Below are positions 15,216 to 23,860 of a stretch of DNA of 64,000 bases, in pieces. Each line of letters begins with the position of its first letter. Position 1 is the first letter of the stretch. Made by a program: the position numbers and the translations under genes. The notes under the pieces were generated by a model. It was given only the letters and a program-made list of their open reading frames with translations. It did no database searches and was not told the origin of the DNA. The stretch is taken from positions 1-64,000 of the forward strand of contig JADJCK010000004.1 in the NCBI GenBank assembly GCA_016703265.1. Reading direction: 5' to 3'. This DNA comes from a bacterium. Lineage in GTDB: Bacteria > Krumholzibacteriota > Krumholzibacteriia > LZORAL124-64-63.

Positions 15216-16523
15216 CTACGCAGTGATCCCTGCCGCGGACGATTTGCGCGACGAACGCGCAATGAGGTTCTCGAGGTAGCGCGACCTGAACTGCCGCGAA
15301 GCCAGCGCCTGCTTCACCGGCGGCAGCCGCAGGATGACGCCCAGCACCGCCGCCAGCGCGCGGTGGTTCCAGAACACCCGCTGGTCGAAAATGAGGTCCT
15401 GCAGGTCGCCGCGCTCGATGGCCATCAGCACCACGCGGTGGGTCGAGTTGACCGGGGTGATCACCCTCGCCGCCCGCGACTTCAGCGACAGCCCATCCCG
15501 CGAACAGGCCCGCACGCACACGCCGCAGCCGAGGCAGATGTCCTCGTCCACCTGCGCCCGCCGGCGTTCCGGCCGGTTCGGGTCCCCGGCCGCCGCGACC
15601 GAGAGTGCCTCCACCGGGCAGGCGGCGACGCATTTGCCGCAGCCGTTGCAGCGTTCGGCATCGACCTCGGGCAGGAAATTGGTGGTGTGCACCGGGTTGA
15701 GGCGGCCGAACTTGCGCGCGGCGATCATCGCCTCGCAGCAGCAGCTGCAGCAATTGCAGATGAAGTTGACGCCCTCGCGCACGTTCTCGCCGAACTGCAC
15801 CAGGCTCCGCTCACGGGCCTGCTCGAGCAGGTCGAGTCCCTCCTGGACGTCCATCACGCGGGCATGGCCGTGGCGGATCAACGAATCGGCCGAGGCGTTG
15901 AAGGTCATGCAGATGTCGAGCGGTGCGTCGCAGGCGCGATCGAGGTGCGCCATCTTGTGGCGGCAGTAGCACATTCCCACGCCGCGATGCCGGGCCGTGC
16001 GGATCACCTCGCCGGCACGCTCGTAGTCCAGGACGTGCACGGCGTTCGCCGCGGTCAGCGCCGCTTCGTTGACGAAGACGCGGCCGAGCTGCGTCTCGCC
16101 GCCGGTGAACAGCGCGCGGATGAACTCTTCCTCGACGTTCAGGTACTGGTGGAACAGTTCGCTCAGCGCCTTCTGGTCGATGTCGCCGCGCACGCGCATG
16201 AGGGAGAACTCGAAGAAGCCGGCCATGGGCGGCGGCAGGGTGTAGATGGTGCCCCGCCTGGTCTGCGTGTCGACGAGGAGGGCCCGCTCGGCCAGCGACT
16301 CCAGCGTCCGGCGCGTTTCGGCCAGGTCCAGCTTCCAGACGCGGCTCGCGGTCTCGGCGGTGAAGGGCTTGATTGGCAGCAGCGCCACCAGCCGAGCTTC
16401 CTTCTCGTCGAACAGGATCTGCAGGATGCTGTACAGCGTGTCGGACGTGGGTGCGCCCTGGGGAAAGCGGTTGAGGCGATCCACCAGTTCGGCATAGCCC
16501 GACTTCAGCGTGGTGTGGGACAT
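15216..16523 (-). CDS. Ferredoxin-type 4Fe-4S protein with winged-helix-like N-terminus
   Basis: 435 residues, ATG at 16523 with GGAGG upstream. The N-terminal 120 residues look like a winged-helix or MarR-like region (DTLYSILQILFDEKEARLVALL). The middle has cysteine groups CYCRHK and CNCCSCCCEAM. Two classical ferredoxin motifs follow (CNGCGKCVAACPVEAL and CLGCGVCVRACS), binding two 4Fe-4S clusters. The C-terminal 90 residues are basic. The build matches 4Fe-4S dicluster proteins of unknown role that probably shuttle electrons in the cytoplasm. It is the third gene of a run with the carbon-nitrogen hydrolase and the beta-helix protein (31-base gap). Confidence 0.85.
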   Translation of the reverse strand: MSHTTLKSGYAELVDRLNRFPQGAPTSDTLYSILQILFDEKEARLVALLPIKPFTAETASRVWKLDLAETRRTLESLAERALLVDTQTRRGTIYTLPPPMAGFFEFSLMRVRGDIDQKALSELFHQYLNVEEEFIRALFTGGETQLGRVFVNEAALTAANAVHVLDYERAGEVIRTARHRGVGMCYCRHKMAHLDRACDAPLDICMTFNASADSLIRHGHARVMDVQEGLDLLEQARERSLVQFGENVREGVNFICNCCSCCCEAMIAARKFGRLNPVHTTNFLPEVDAERCNGCGKCVAACPVEALSVAAAGDPNRPERRRAQVDEDICLGCGVCVRACSRDGLSLKSRAARVITPVNSTHRVVLMAIERGDLQDLIFDQRVFWNHRALAAVLGVILRLPPVKQALASRQFRSRYLENLIARSSRKSSAAGITA

Positions 16524-16554
16524 GTCGACGGTCCTCCAGGAACGTGACCTTCAC

Positions 16555-17382
16555 TCACCGACGACCCAGCCAGCCCCCGTACAGCTCCGGACGCCTGTCG
16601 CGCAGGAACAGGCGACGCGCGTGCGAGCGCGCGGCCTCCGACAGGTCGACATCGCACAGCAGGATCTCGTCGTCCGTGGCGCCGGCCCGTGCCAGCACAC
16701 GTCCATCCGGGGCGCAGACAAAGGAGCCCCCGCCGAACGTGAGCCGCCCTTCGGGCCCAACCCGGTTGCAGAGCGCCGTGAAGTAGCCGTTCTGGAAGGA
16801 AGCCACCTGCAGCTCGGCTTCGTAAAGACCCTCGGGCCATTCGCCGACCGTGCCCGCCTGCGGCACAACGACGAGCTCGGCGCCGCCGATGGCCAGCGCC
16901 CGCATGTACTCGGGATAGTGGCGGTCGTAGCAAATGGCCACGCCCAGCCGTCCGAAGCGCGTAGCGTACACCGGGGCGCCGGTATCCCCCGGCGCGTAGT
17001 AGCCCTGCTCGTGGAAGCCGTCGTAGTCGGTGATGTGGATCATGCGCGTCGTGCCCAGCAGCGCGCCGTCGGCATCGATCACCGGCGAGGCGTCCCAGGT
17101 GCGGCCGTCGGCGCTCCGCTCGAACAGGTTCGGGACGCAGACGACGCCGAGCTCGGCCGCCAGCGCCTGGAACGCCGAGGTGACGGGGCCGGGAATCGGC
17201 TCGGCATTGTCCAGGGACTCGGGCGTGGCCGGGAACTGCGGATGGAACCGCTCGAAAGCGAGTTCCGCAAAGGTGATCACGCGGGCGCCCCGCCGCGCGG
17301 CCTCGCGCGCTGCGGCGAGGCCGCGCTCCAGGTTGTTGCCCCGGTCGGCCGAGGCCGATTGCTGGATGAGGGCGATGATCAC
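16555..17382 (-). CDS. Carbon-nitrogen hydrolase (N-carbamoylputrescine amidase-like)
   Basis: 275 residues. The GTG at 17382 begins one base after the stop of the upstream gene, suggesting translational coupling. Nitrilase-superfamily landmarks are present: the catalytic Glu (FAELAF), the nucleophile Cys (AICYDRHYPEYMRALA), and GYYAPGD and CNRVG as in AguB/carbamoylputrescine amidases. The usual catalytic Lys motif (R-K-x-H) reads TTRMIHI here, so a Met occupies the Lys position by eye. Either the alignment slips or the subfamily uses another base. The family hydrolyses C-N bonds of amides or ureas in the cytoplasm; the true substrate is not known. Confidence 0.87.
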   Translation of the reverse strand: MIIALIQQSASADRGNNLERGLAAAREAARRGARVITFAELAFERFHPQFPATPESLDNAEPIPGPVTSAFQALAAELGVVCVPNLFERSADGRTWDASPVIDADGALLGTTRMIHITDYDGFHEQGYYAPGDTGAPVYATRFGRLGVAICYDRHYPEYMRALAIGGAELVVVPQAGTVGEWPEGLYEAELQVASFQNGYFTALCNRVGPEGRLTFGGGSFVCAPDGRVLARAGATDDEILLCDVDLSEAARSHARRLFLRDRRPELYGGWLGRR

Positions 17383-17383
17383 G

Positions 17384-18916
17384 CTAGCGGACCAGCCCGA
17401 GCCGTGCCGTCTCCACCTTCCCGCCGCACTCCAGGCGCGCCAGGTAGCTGCCCGAGCCGACGTCGCGGCCGGCCTCATCGCGCCCGTCCCAGACGGCGTC
17501 ATGGCGGCCCGCGTCGAGATTGTCGTCGACCAGCGTGCGCACCAGCCGTCCGGCCAGGTCGAAGACCTGCAGCTGCGCGCGTCCGGCGGTCGGGAGCTGG
17601 AAACGGATCGTTGTCTGCGGATTGAACGGGTTGGGATAGACGCTGCCGCGGCTCAGCATGACCGACGGCGTGGGCTCGGGCGCCGCCGTGATCGTCGGGA
17701 TGTGGTAGGCGAAATCGACGAGCCCGAGCGCCGGGTCATCGACCTGGTGGTAGACGTGGGGCTCGACTTCACCATCGTTGAACGCGTAGCCCCAGAAGTT
17801 GCCCTGCGCCATCTGCGGGAACGGCGTGTTGTTGTAGAAGCCGTAGCTCTGCCCGTTCAGCGCGTTGAGGACGATGAAGTTGCCGCCGTCGTCGTCCACG
17901 CTGCCGTTGTCCAGGTTGCCGAGGTTCGGCCGACCGCCGTTGATCGCCGCCACGCCGTACCAGTGCCCGTAGATCCGGTTGCCCGTGAGGATGGGTGCGT
18001 TGTTGCCGTTGCAGGCCACGCCGAAGCCCCAGTTCACCTGGTCGGGATGGATGGTGTTGTTCCAGATCCGGTTCGCCTTGATGACGGGGTTCGCGCCGGT
18101 CGAGTAGCACAGGATGCCGTAGCCGCAGCCTTCGATGGTGTTGTTGTCGATCGTGGCACTGCTCGCGGCCCAGATCGAGATGCCGCCGCTCATGTGATGG
18201 CCGCTGCCGATGATGTGGCAATCGCGGATGACCGGCGAATTGACGCCCTGCAGCCCGACATTGATGTACGGGTACGGCGACGTGTTCTGGATGTTGTTGT
18301 TCTCGAACAGGCAGCCCTCGATCAGCGGCGACGACGTGAGCGTGGCCGTGATCGTGCGCGTCTGGTTGTCGCGGATGGTGCAGCGCAGCACGCTTCCGCT
18401 GGCCGTCGAGAAATCGAGCGCGCGGTTCGAGCAGTGGTGGATGGTGCTGTCCTCGACGAGGATGTCGGCGCCGAAGACGTCGACACCGATGTCGGCGTAC
18501 CCGATCTCGCACCAGGCCAGGTGGAACGCGGAGCCCACCGCCGTGTCCTCGAAGTCGAACCCGCGCCAGGCGCCGGGCGTTGCGGCGGTCGCCGTGAAGA
18601 TGATCGGCTGGCTCTCGGTGCCCACGGCCTCGAGGCTGCCGTTGACCTCGATACCCACCGCATTGCCGCCGAAGAACTGCAGCGTGGTCCCGGCGGCGAT
18701 CGTGACCCGGTCGCCGACGGCGATGATCACGGCATCGTTCACGGCGTAGCTGCTGCCCCCGCCGGTGACGGCGCCGGCCGAGGCGGCGACGAGGTCATCG
18801 AGGGTCCAGTCGACGCCCGAGCCCGGCGTGGTGTAGGCGGCGTGGGCGGTGGCGGCGAGGATGAGGGTGGCCAGCGTGATGGCGGCCACCTGGGCCAGGG
18901 CGCGGACGGATTTCAT
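17384..18916 (-). CDS. Secreted right-handed beta-helix protein with FlgD-like tag
   Basis: 510 residues. The signal peptide ends ATAHAAY. Residues 60-380 contain repeated parallel beta-helix rungs with Asn ladders (SATIDNNTIEGCGYGILCYS, ANPVIKANRIWNNT, APILTGNRIYGHWYGV). This fold is used by pectate lyases, polysaccharide epimerases and many adhesins; no catalytic signature is evident. The C-terminus carries the tag (YPNPFNPQTTIRFQL, DLAGRLVRTLVDD, VGSGSYLARLE). It leads a probable three-gene operon with the carbon-nitrogen hydrolase and the 4Fe-4S protein, an unexpected combination of one secreted and two cytoplasmic proteins. Confidence 0.9.
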   Translation of the reverse strand: MKSVRALAQVAAITLATLILAATAHAAYTTPGSGVDWTLDDLVAASAGAVTGGGSSYAVNDAVIIAVGDRVTIAAGTTLQFFGGNAVGIEVNGSLEAVGTESQPIIFTATAATPGAWRGFDFEDTAVGSAFHLAWCEIGYADIGVDVFGADILVEDSTIHHCSNRALDFSTASGSVLRCTIRDNQTRTITATLTSSPLIEGCLFENNNIQNTSPYPYINVGLQGVNSPVIRDCHIIGSGHHMSGGISIWAASSATIDNNTIEGCGYGILCYSTGANPVIKANRIWNNTIHPDQVNWGFGVACNGNNAPILTGNRIYGHWYGVAAINGGRPNLGNLDNGSVDDDGGNFIVLNALNGQSYGFYNNTPFPQMAQGNFWGYAFNDGEVEPHVYHQVDDPALGLVDFAYHIPTITAAPEPTPSVMLSRGSVYPNPFNPQTTIRFQLPTAGRAQLQVFDLAGRLVRTLVDDNLDAGRHDAVWDGRDEAGRDVGSGSYLARLECGGKVETARLGLVR

Positions 18917-19062
18917 GGCGAGGCCTCCGCGGGGAGAATGACTCTTGCGGCAGGGGGCCGCGCGACAACGGCGGCGGCCCGGCTGCGTTCACGATCGTCG
19001 GAGCAGTGGGGTCATCATAGCATGGATGGGAACCGAATACAGTTGGATTGCAGCCAGGAAGA

Positions 19063-19710
19063 CTACTGACAAGCCGCCCCAACCCCCATGGCCAGGCGAG
19101 GGATATCGCTCAGGTTGACCCGCCCGTCGAACATGAGATCGGACCGGAGCGGATTCGCCCTGCTTGCGAAGTCGGCGGCGAACAGCGGGATGTCCGCCAG
19201 GTTGACCGTACCGTCACCATTGATGTCGGCACTGTTGTGGCTCAGGGGAAGGCCAACGGGGGATCCCACCGCTGCACCGTTGACGACGACCAGCGTCCTG
19301 GAAGTCGACCAACCGCCGGCGCGCAACGGCGCCGTCCAGGTGGTGACGCCGTTGGCGTCGGTGTTGGCGTCGGCGATGGTGCCACCGAGGCACGCCACGA
19401 AGTTGCCCGTGCCGGCCGCGACTGCCTTCTCCAGCCACATGTCGCTGGCCGGGAAGTTCACAACCGTGTGACACAGGTGGTCGCTGAGCGTCAGGGTGAT
19501 CGTGGCATCCACGACACCGCCGAGCGAACGGGCCTCGGTCAGCGGCGAGCCCTGGCCGTTGGGCAGGTTGTACAGCACGATGGTCATTCCCATGGGTGCC
19601 GCGATGGTAATGGTCGTACAATCGAAGAACTGGCCGTGGGCGGTGGCGGCCATGGCTGCGATCGTGAGCAGGGCGATGGTCGTGACGCCCATGGATCTTC
19701 TAGTCCGCAC
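19063..19710 (-). CDS. Secreted protein with dockerin-like calcium repeats
   Basis: 215 residues. Start set at the GTG at 19710, seven bases after GGAGG. A signal peptide ends ATAHGQ. A beta-rich domain of about 120 residues follows, and then a C-terminal dockerin type I-like pair: DINGDGTVNLADIPLFAADF (a full EF-hand-like loop) and FDGRVNLSDIPRLA (a shorter one). Dockerins dock enzymes onto cohesins, but no cohesin is visible in this window. In this kind of bacterium such repeats often end secreted proteins and may act as anchors. Function unknown. Confidence 0.8.
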   Translation of the reverse strand: MRTRRSMGVTTIALLTIAAMAATAHGQFFDCTTITIAAPMGMTIVLYNLPNGQGSPLTEARSLGGVVDATITLTLSDHLCHTVVNFPASDMWLEKAVAAGTGNFVACLGGTIADANTDANGVTTWTAPLRAGGWSTSRTLVVVNGAAVGSPVGLPLSHNSADINGDGTVNLADIPLFAADFASRANPLRSDLMFDGRVNLSDIPRLAMGVGAACQ

Positions 19711-19744
19711 GTGCACACCTCCGGTGTTGTAGAACTCTATCGGC

Positions 19745-21946
19745 TCAGCGGATCATTGTCATCCGAAGTGTTTCGACCGTGCCGCCATGCACTAGCCGCG
19801 CCAGGTAATGGCCAGAACCGACTTCCCGGCCCGCTGCATCTCGCCCGTCCCACACTGCCTCATGGCTGCCGGCGGCCTGGTAACCGTCGACCAGTGTCCG
19901 GACCAGTCGGCCGGAAACGTCGTGAATCGCCAGACTCACCCGGCCCGGGTCAGGCAAGCCGAACCTGATCGTGGCGCGGGGATTGAACGGGTTGGGCACG
20001 CACTGGAACTGCGCCAGCGGCCCCGGCACATCCTGCCCGACAGGCGAAACAGCAGACCCGGTGACCTCGATGGCCACGGGCAGCAGGCCCTGGGACAGCC
20101 GGGCGCTCGCCTCGGCGCTTTCATAGTCGAGGACGAACTCCTGTGGCCTGCCCGGCGCGTGTCCGACTCCGGGCACGAGCAGCAGGTCGAGCAGGTTCGC
20201 GTCGCGATTGCTGGTTGAGCCGCCGCCGAAGTTCCATTCGGTCACCGATCCGTTGACCCACCGCATGCCGCCCAACGTTTCGGAGCCGCCGTAATCGTGA
20301 CTCGCCATCTGCACACAGACATCCCAGCCACGGATCTGCGCGTCGGAAGGCGCACCCAATACGGCCGGCGCGACCAGCGCCGTCACGGTGTTCGCCTGTG
20401 CGTCACCGACAAGCACGATATCCCGGTCACTCGTGCGGGCGTCAACCAGCCACTGCGCCAAGGCGTCGCTGCCGGTGTAAGGCACCACGGCCTTGACCCA
20501 GCCGTCGAGGATGACGGCGTAATCCCAGGCATCGCGCGCCGCATAGCCTGCGAACCGATTGGGAAGGGATGCGGTCGACCCGCCGGCGCGCGCATCAATG
20601 AGGATATCGATCTTCTGGATACCGAGTTCCCCGTACATTGAATTCCAGTCGACATATCCCGCTTCGCCGACGCCGGGGAACTCGGCGAGGCTGACCTTGA
20701 ACGCGATCCAGTCAGTCGCCACGCCGCCGGCAAACGTCTGCACGCGCCTTATCTCCAGGCCAGTCAGGTCGAACAAGCCCGGCACGAACAACGGATTGGT
20801 CGGATACGTGTAGTAGCGGCGAAGGACGCCAGGCTGGTTCGGCCCGTGATCGTCGCCTTCGGCATCATCGGCGCTGACCAGGGCGGGCGGCGGCACGACC
20901 TCGAGCGCGCACACGATCTGTGAGTGCTGCAGGCTGATCCCGTCGTACGCGCGTACGGTCACCGGGTGTCGGCCGCCCGGGTGCAGTTGGGGAACGAAAC
21001 AACGCAGACTGTAGCGGCCGTCACCCGCGACCGCGTCCCCGTGGGCCGCACTGCCGTCGTCGTGGAGTACCTCATCGGCAGCTCCACCGAGGCTCTCGAT
21101 ATCTGCCACTACGGGACCGATGCCACCACCCATGTCGACAACATCGGCCGCCAGCACGAACCAGCTGCCGGCCGCCAAGGTGTCGGGTGCGGCCGTCACC
21201 TGCGCCAACTGCGGCAGCGAAGGGAACTCGGTCCGGACACGGTAGACGGGGCTCCAGGCGCTGAGCGTCATCCGCTGAAGTGCGGTGTCCCAGTCACCGG
21301 GTGCGGGATTCTCCCAGTCGAAGTCGAGGTCCAGCGTAGCGTCCGACGGAACCGAATCAAAGGCGGAGCGCTTGACGCCGTCTTCCTGGGTCAGGTAGAC
21401 CGCGACCATCAGGGAATCGGGGCGGCCGCCGAAGGCACCCCACGGAATGCGCACCGAGTACTGGTCCGCCCGCTTGTCGGTCCATAGTGGGACGACATTG
21501 AAGCTACTGGACGCCGACCAGGTGCCCGTGGCCGGATCGTACCATTCCCAGCGGGAGGCCGCACTGTTCCAGCGCCGGCAATCGCCGTAGTCGTTCGCGG
21601 AGTACAAGCAGGTGACGGCGTAGTCCGGCTTCAGGGCATGGGCGTACGTGACCGGTTGCACGAACGGGTCCATGGTGGCGCCGGCCGCGTCGAACCGGGT
21701 TTCCAGGAGCACGTGCAGGATCAGGCCGTTCCAGTCCGACGAAAACGGAATGTCCAGCCACAATTCGTTCGGGCCGTTGACGACGCGCAGTTCAGTGAGG
21801 TCCGTGGGTGCAAACGTGTTGTGGTCGTCTGGCTCTTCCGACCAGACCGGATCGGTGACAACCATCTGTCCCACGGGGGTGATCGTCGCCGCTGCTGCGG
21901 CCGCCAGGGTGGCCAGGTACAGCATCACACAGGTGATTCGCAGCAT
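19745..21946 (-). CDS. Secreted protein with glucodextranase-C-like domain and FlgD-like tag
   Basis: 733 residues. Start at the ATG at 21946 (GGAG seven bases upstream), then a signal peptide (MLYLATLAAAAAATI). The N-terminal 200 residues form a beta domain (WLDIPFSSDWNG, AVYLTQEDG). A region with LHDDGSAAHGDAVAGDGRYS follows. From about 370 comes a segment DDAEGDDHGPNQPG with a TYPTNPLFVPGLFDLTGLEI run, which is the signature start of the C-terminal domain of glucodextranase-type proteins (a carbohydrate or surface-binding module). The last 85 residues are the tag (VPNPFNPRATIRFGL, DVSGRLVRTLVDG). No catalytic domain is seen; a role in glycan binding is inferred. Confidence 0.85.
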   Translation of the reverse strand: MLRITCVMLYLATLAAAAAATITPVGQMVVTDPVWSEEPDDHNTFAPTDLTELRVVNGPNELWLDIPFSSDWNGLILHVLLETRFDAAGATMDPFVQPVTYAHALKPDYAVTCLYSANDYGDCRRWNSAASRWEWYDPATGTWSASSSFNVVPLWTDKRADQYSVRIPWGAFGGRPDSLMVAVYLTQEDGVKRSAFDSVPSDATLDLDFDWENPAPGDWDTALQRMTLSAWSPVYRVRTEFPSLPQLAQVTAAPDTLAAGSWFVLAADVVDMGGGIGPVVADIESLGGAADEVLHDDGSAAHGDAVAGDGRYSLRCFVPQLHPGGRHPVTVRAYDGISLQHSQIVCALEVVPPPALVSADDAEGDDHGPNQPGVLRRYYTYPTNPLFVPGLFDLTGLEIRRVQTFAGGVATDWIAFKVSLAEFPGVGEAGYVDWNSMYGELGIQKIDILIDARAGGSTASLPNRFAGYAARDAWDYAVILDGWVKAVVPYTGSDALAQWLVDARTSDRDIVLVGDAQANTVTALVAPAVLGAPSDAQIRGWDVCVQMASHDYGGSETLGGMRWVNGSVTEWNFGGGSTSNRDANLLDLLLVPGVGHAPGRPQEFVLDYESAEASARLSQGLLPVAIEVTGSAVSPVGQDVPGPLAQFQCVPNPFNPRATIRFGLPDPGRVSLAIHDVSGRLVRTLVDGYQAAGSHEAVWDGRDAAGREVGSGHYLARLVHGGTVETLRMTMIR

Positions 21947-22053
21947 GATCATTCTCCATTGCAGGTCGAATCCGGTCATCGGGCGACATTTTCGGGCAGC
22001 GCGCGCGGTGAGTATACAGCAAGCGATGGTGCAATATCACCAATCGCGTGTCT

Positions 22054-23293
22054 TCACGGCGCCGGCGCAAAAAGAATCACTTCAAGATCGCCCCCGGTTT
22101 CGGATTCCTTCGCGTCGCGCCGCTTGTCGCCGACCTGGATCTGCCGGTCCGGCTGCGCGGCCGCCATGGCTGCATCCAGGTTCTTGACGCAGATCGCGCG
22201 ACCGTCGTCGAGCAGGAACAACTCATCGCCCGGGCCATAGCCGGATAGGCGCAGGGTGCGTGTCTCGAGCAGCCGGCCTTCGGTGTCGAGGACATCGAAC
22301 GTTTTCGCGCCGGGTTCGGAAGCGCCGCGGGCAGGGCAATAGACGTGCAGTTCACGTCCGTTGAAGCGCAGGCCATCGATGACCGCATCGGTGTCCGCCA
22401 AGCGGAAGCTGACCGTCAGTTCGCCCTCGCTGGTGAATACGTAGTTGTTCTTGGCGGCTTCTTTTTCCGCTGGAGTGCGCCGGTGCGGGGCAACAGGACG
22501 GGTGATGGTGCGCAACAGGATGCCGTCCTGGTCGCGCACGTCGATCCGCCAGTGATCGCGGTCGGGCGCAAGATACACCTCGCCGCCACGCCCGAGGGCC
22601 CAGAATCTGCAACTGGACCACTCGCCGAGTTCGTCGACGGTGATCTCGTTCGAGTTGTCCGACCGGCCCCGATGCGATCCGTAGCAGTGCCGGACCGCAC
22701 CGTCAGCGCTGATCGAGGCGACGTAGTCGGTATAGTGTTGAACCGGGCTCTCGAAGCGCATCACTCGGCCGGCTACAACCAGATGCCCGTCCCGACCGGC
22801 GATCGACAAGAGGCTCGGAAAGACCGTTCCGTCACCGAATGACGGCGCCTGCGGTCGCAGCGATGTCCGTGGTGTGCCATCCAGGCCGACGACCACGATC
22901 TCGGCCGGAAAGACCTTCACCAGTCCCAGGCGATCGTCATCCAGAAGTCGCACCGTGTAGACACCATCGATCTCCCCCGGCCCCTCGCCCTGGCGCGCCA
23001 CGAGCCCCAGGTACTGACCGTCGGGCGAGAACTTCTGCAGCACCTGCTGCTGCATGTCGAGGAGGTAGACGTTGCCGGCCGGATCGGTGGTCGCATCGCA
23101 GATGGGACCCTAACACCGGGTCGTCTTCGCCGGAGCCGACACGCCACTGCTCGTGCAGGACGATCTCGCGGTGGACAGGAGACTGTTCGGGAAGCTCGAT
23201 GACTGGACTTTCGCCGGCAGGAGTCGCCGCCAGCGCCGCGGCCGGGACCAGCAGGAGGAACGGGAACGCATGGCGCGTCGCGAATCCGAGCAT
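22054..23293 (-). pseudogene. Six-bladed-propeller-like secreted protein, single frameshift
   Basis: The signal peptide (FPFLLLVPAAALAATP) and first 55 residues are read from 23293. The frame is then lost at GGGTCCC (23104-23110): removing one G restores a continuous protein of about 412 residues. Downstream come NHL/6-bladed-propeller-like blades (GNVYLLDMQQQVLQKFSPDG, LGLVARQGEGPGEI, SADGAVRHCYGSH, AICVKNLDAA). The last residues FAPAP and the stop lie within a partial copy of the intergenic palindrome, so the repeat has supplied the C-terminus. Probably a functional gene with a sequencing or slippage indel, but that cannot be decided here. It is followed at 22053 by the promoter region of the 21946 gene. 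Confidence 0.75.
22059..22070. repeat. Partial intergenic palindrome at gene end
   Basis: GCGCCGGCGCAA with only the right arm complete. It encodes the C-terminal residues of the propeller protein on the minus strand. Confidence 0.5.
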
Positions 23294-23303
23294 TCTTATG
23301 ACC

Positions 23304-23804
23304 TCACTCCAGGGGCGTCCGGTTGACCTGGGTGGCCACCGTGTCCGCCGGGTCGAAAATGAATTCCACCTGATCGCGCGGCCCGGACAACTGGATCAGG
23401 CGCAGCAGTCCGGCGTCCGTGTAGCAGGTGGTGCAGTATTCGATGCGCGCTCCGCGGATGTGCGCCTTCCACCCCGCGGCACCAATGGCCGGCAGACTGA
23501 CTCCTTCGGGGATATCATCGTACTCGTAGTATTCGAACGAGAGGCGATCCCACAGGCCGCCAGCGCCGGGAGTTCCCTTCACATGCAGGTACGGGTGCGA
23601 ATAGCGCGGATTCGGCAAGTTGATCGTGTCGAGGTAAAGCAGCAGGTCGTACTCGTAGTCCCGACAGTCCGTTTCGCCCTCGTAGCAGGTGCGGTAGAGA
23701 TCACCGACGGGGCCCTCGGCGTAGATGTTGGGCTGAGGTTCTTCGTCGCTGCATCCGCCGACGAGCGTGGCCGCGGCGATGAGCAGAATCGCGATGCGGA
23801 TCAT
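23304..23804 (-). CDS. Lipoprotein of unknown function
   Basis: 166 residues. ATG at 23804 with AAGGA seven bases before. A lipoprotein signal (MIRIAILLIAAATLVGGC) places the mature protein as a lipid-anchored envelope protein. The mature part has paired cysteines (YRTCYEGETDC and EYCTTCYTD) and several Tyr/Asp-rich strands (DRLSFEYYEYDD). No family recognised. It is just upstream (10 bases) of the frameshifted propeller gene on the same strand and downstream of the propeller lipoprotein gene, so the three may form one operon of surface proteins. Confidence 0.78.
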   Translation of the reverse strand: MIRIAILLIAAATLVGGCSDEEPQPNIYAEGPVGDLYRTCYEGETDCRDYEYDLLLYLDTINLPNPRYSHPYLHVKGTPGAGGLWDRLSFEYYEYDDIPEGVSLPAIGAAGWKAHIRGARIEYCTTCYTDAGLLRLIQLSGPRDQVEFIFDPADTVATQVNRTPLE

Positions 23805-23860
23805 GTGCAAGTCCTTTTCGCTGGCCTTGTTCCAGGTACCGCCAGTTGATCACACTCCCT

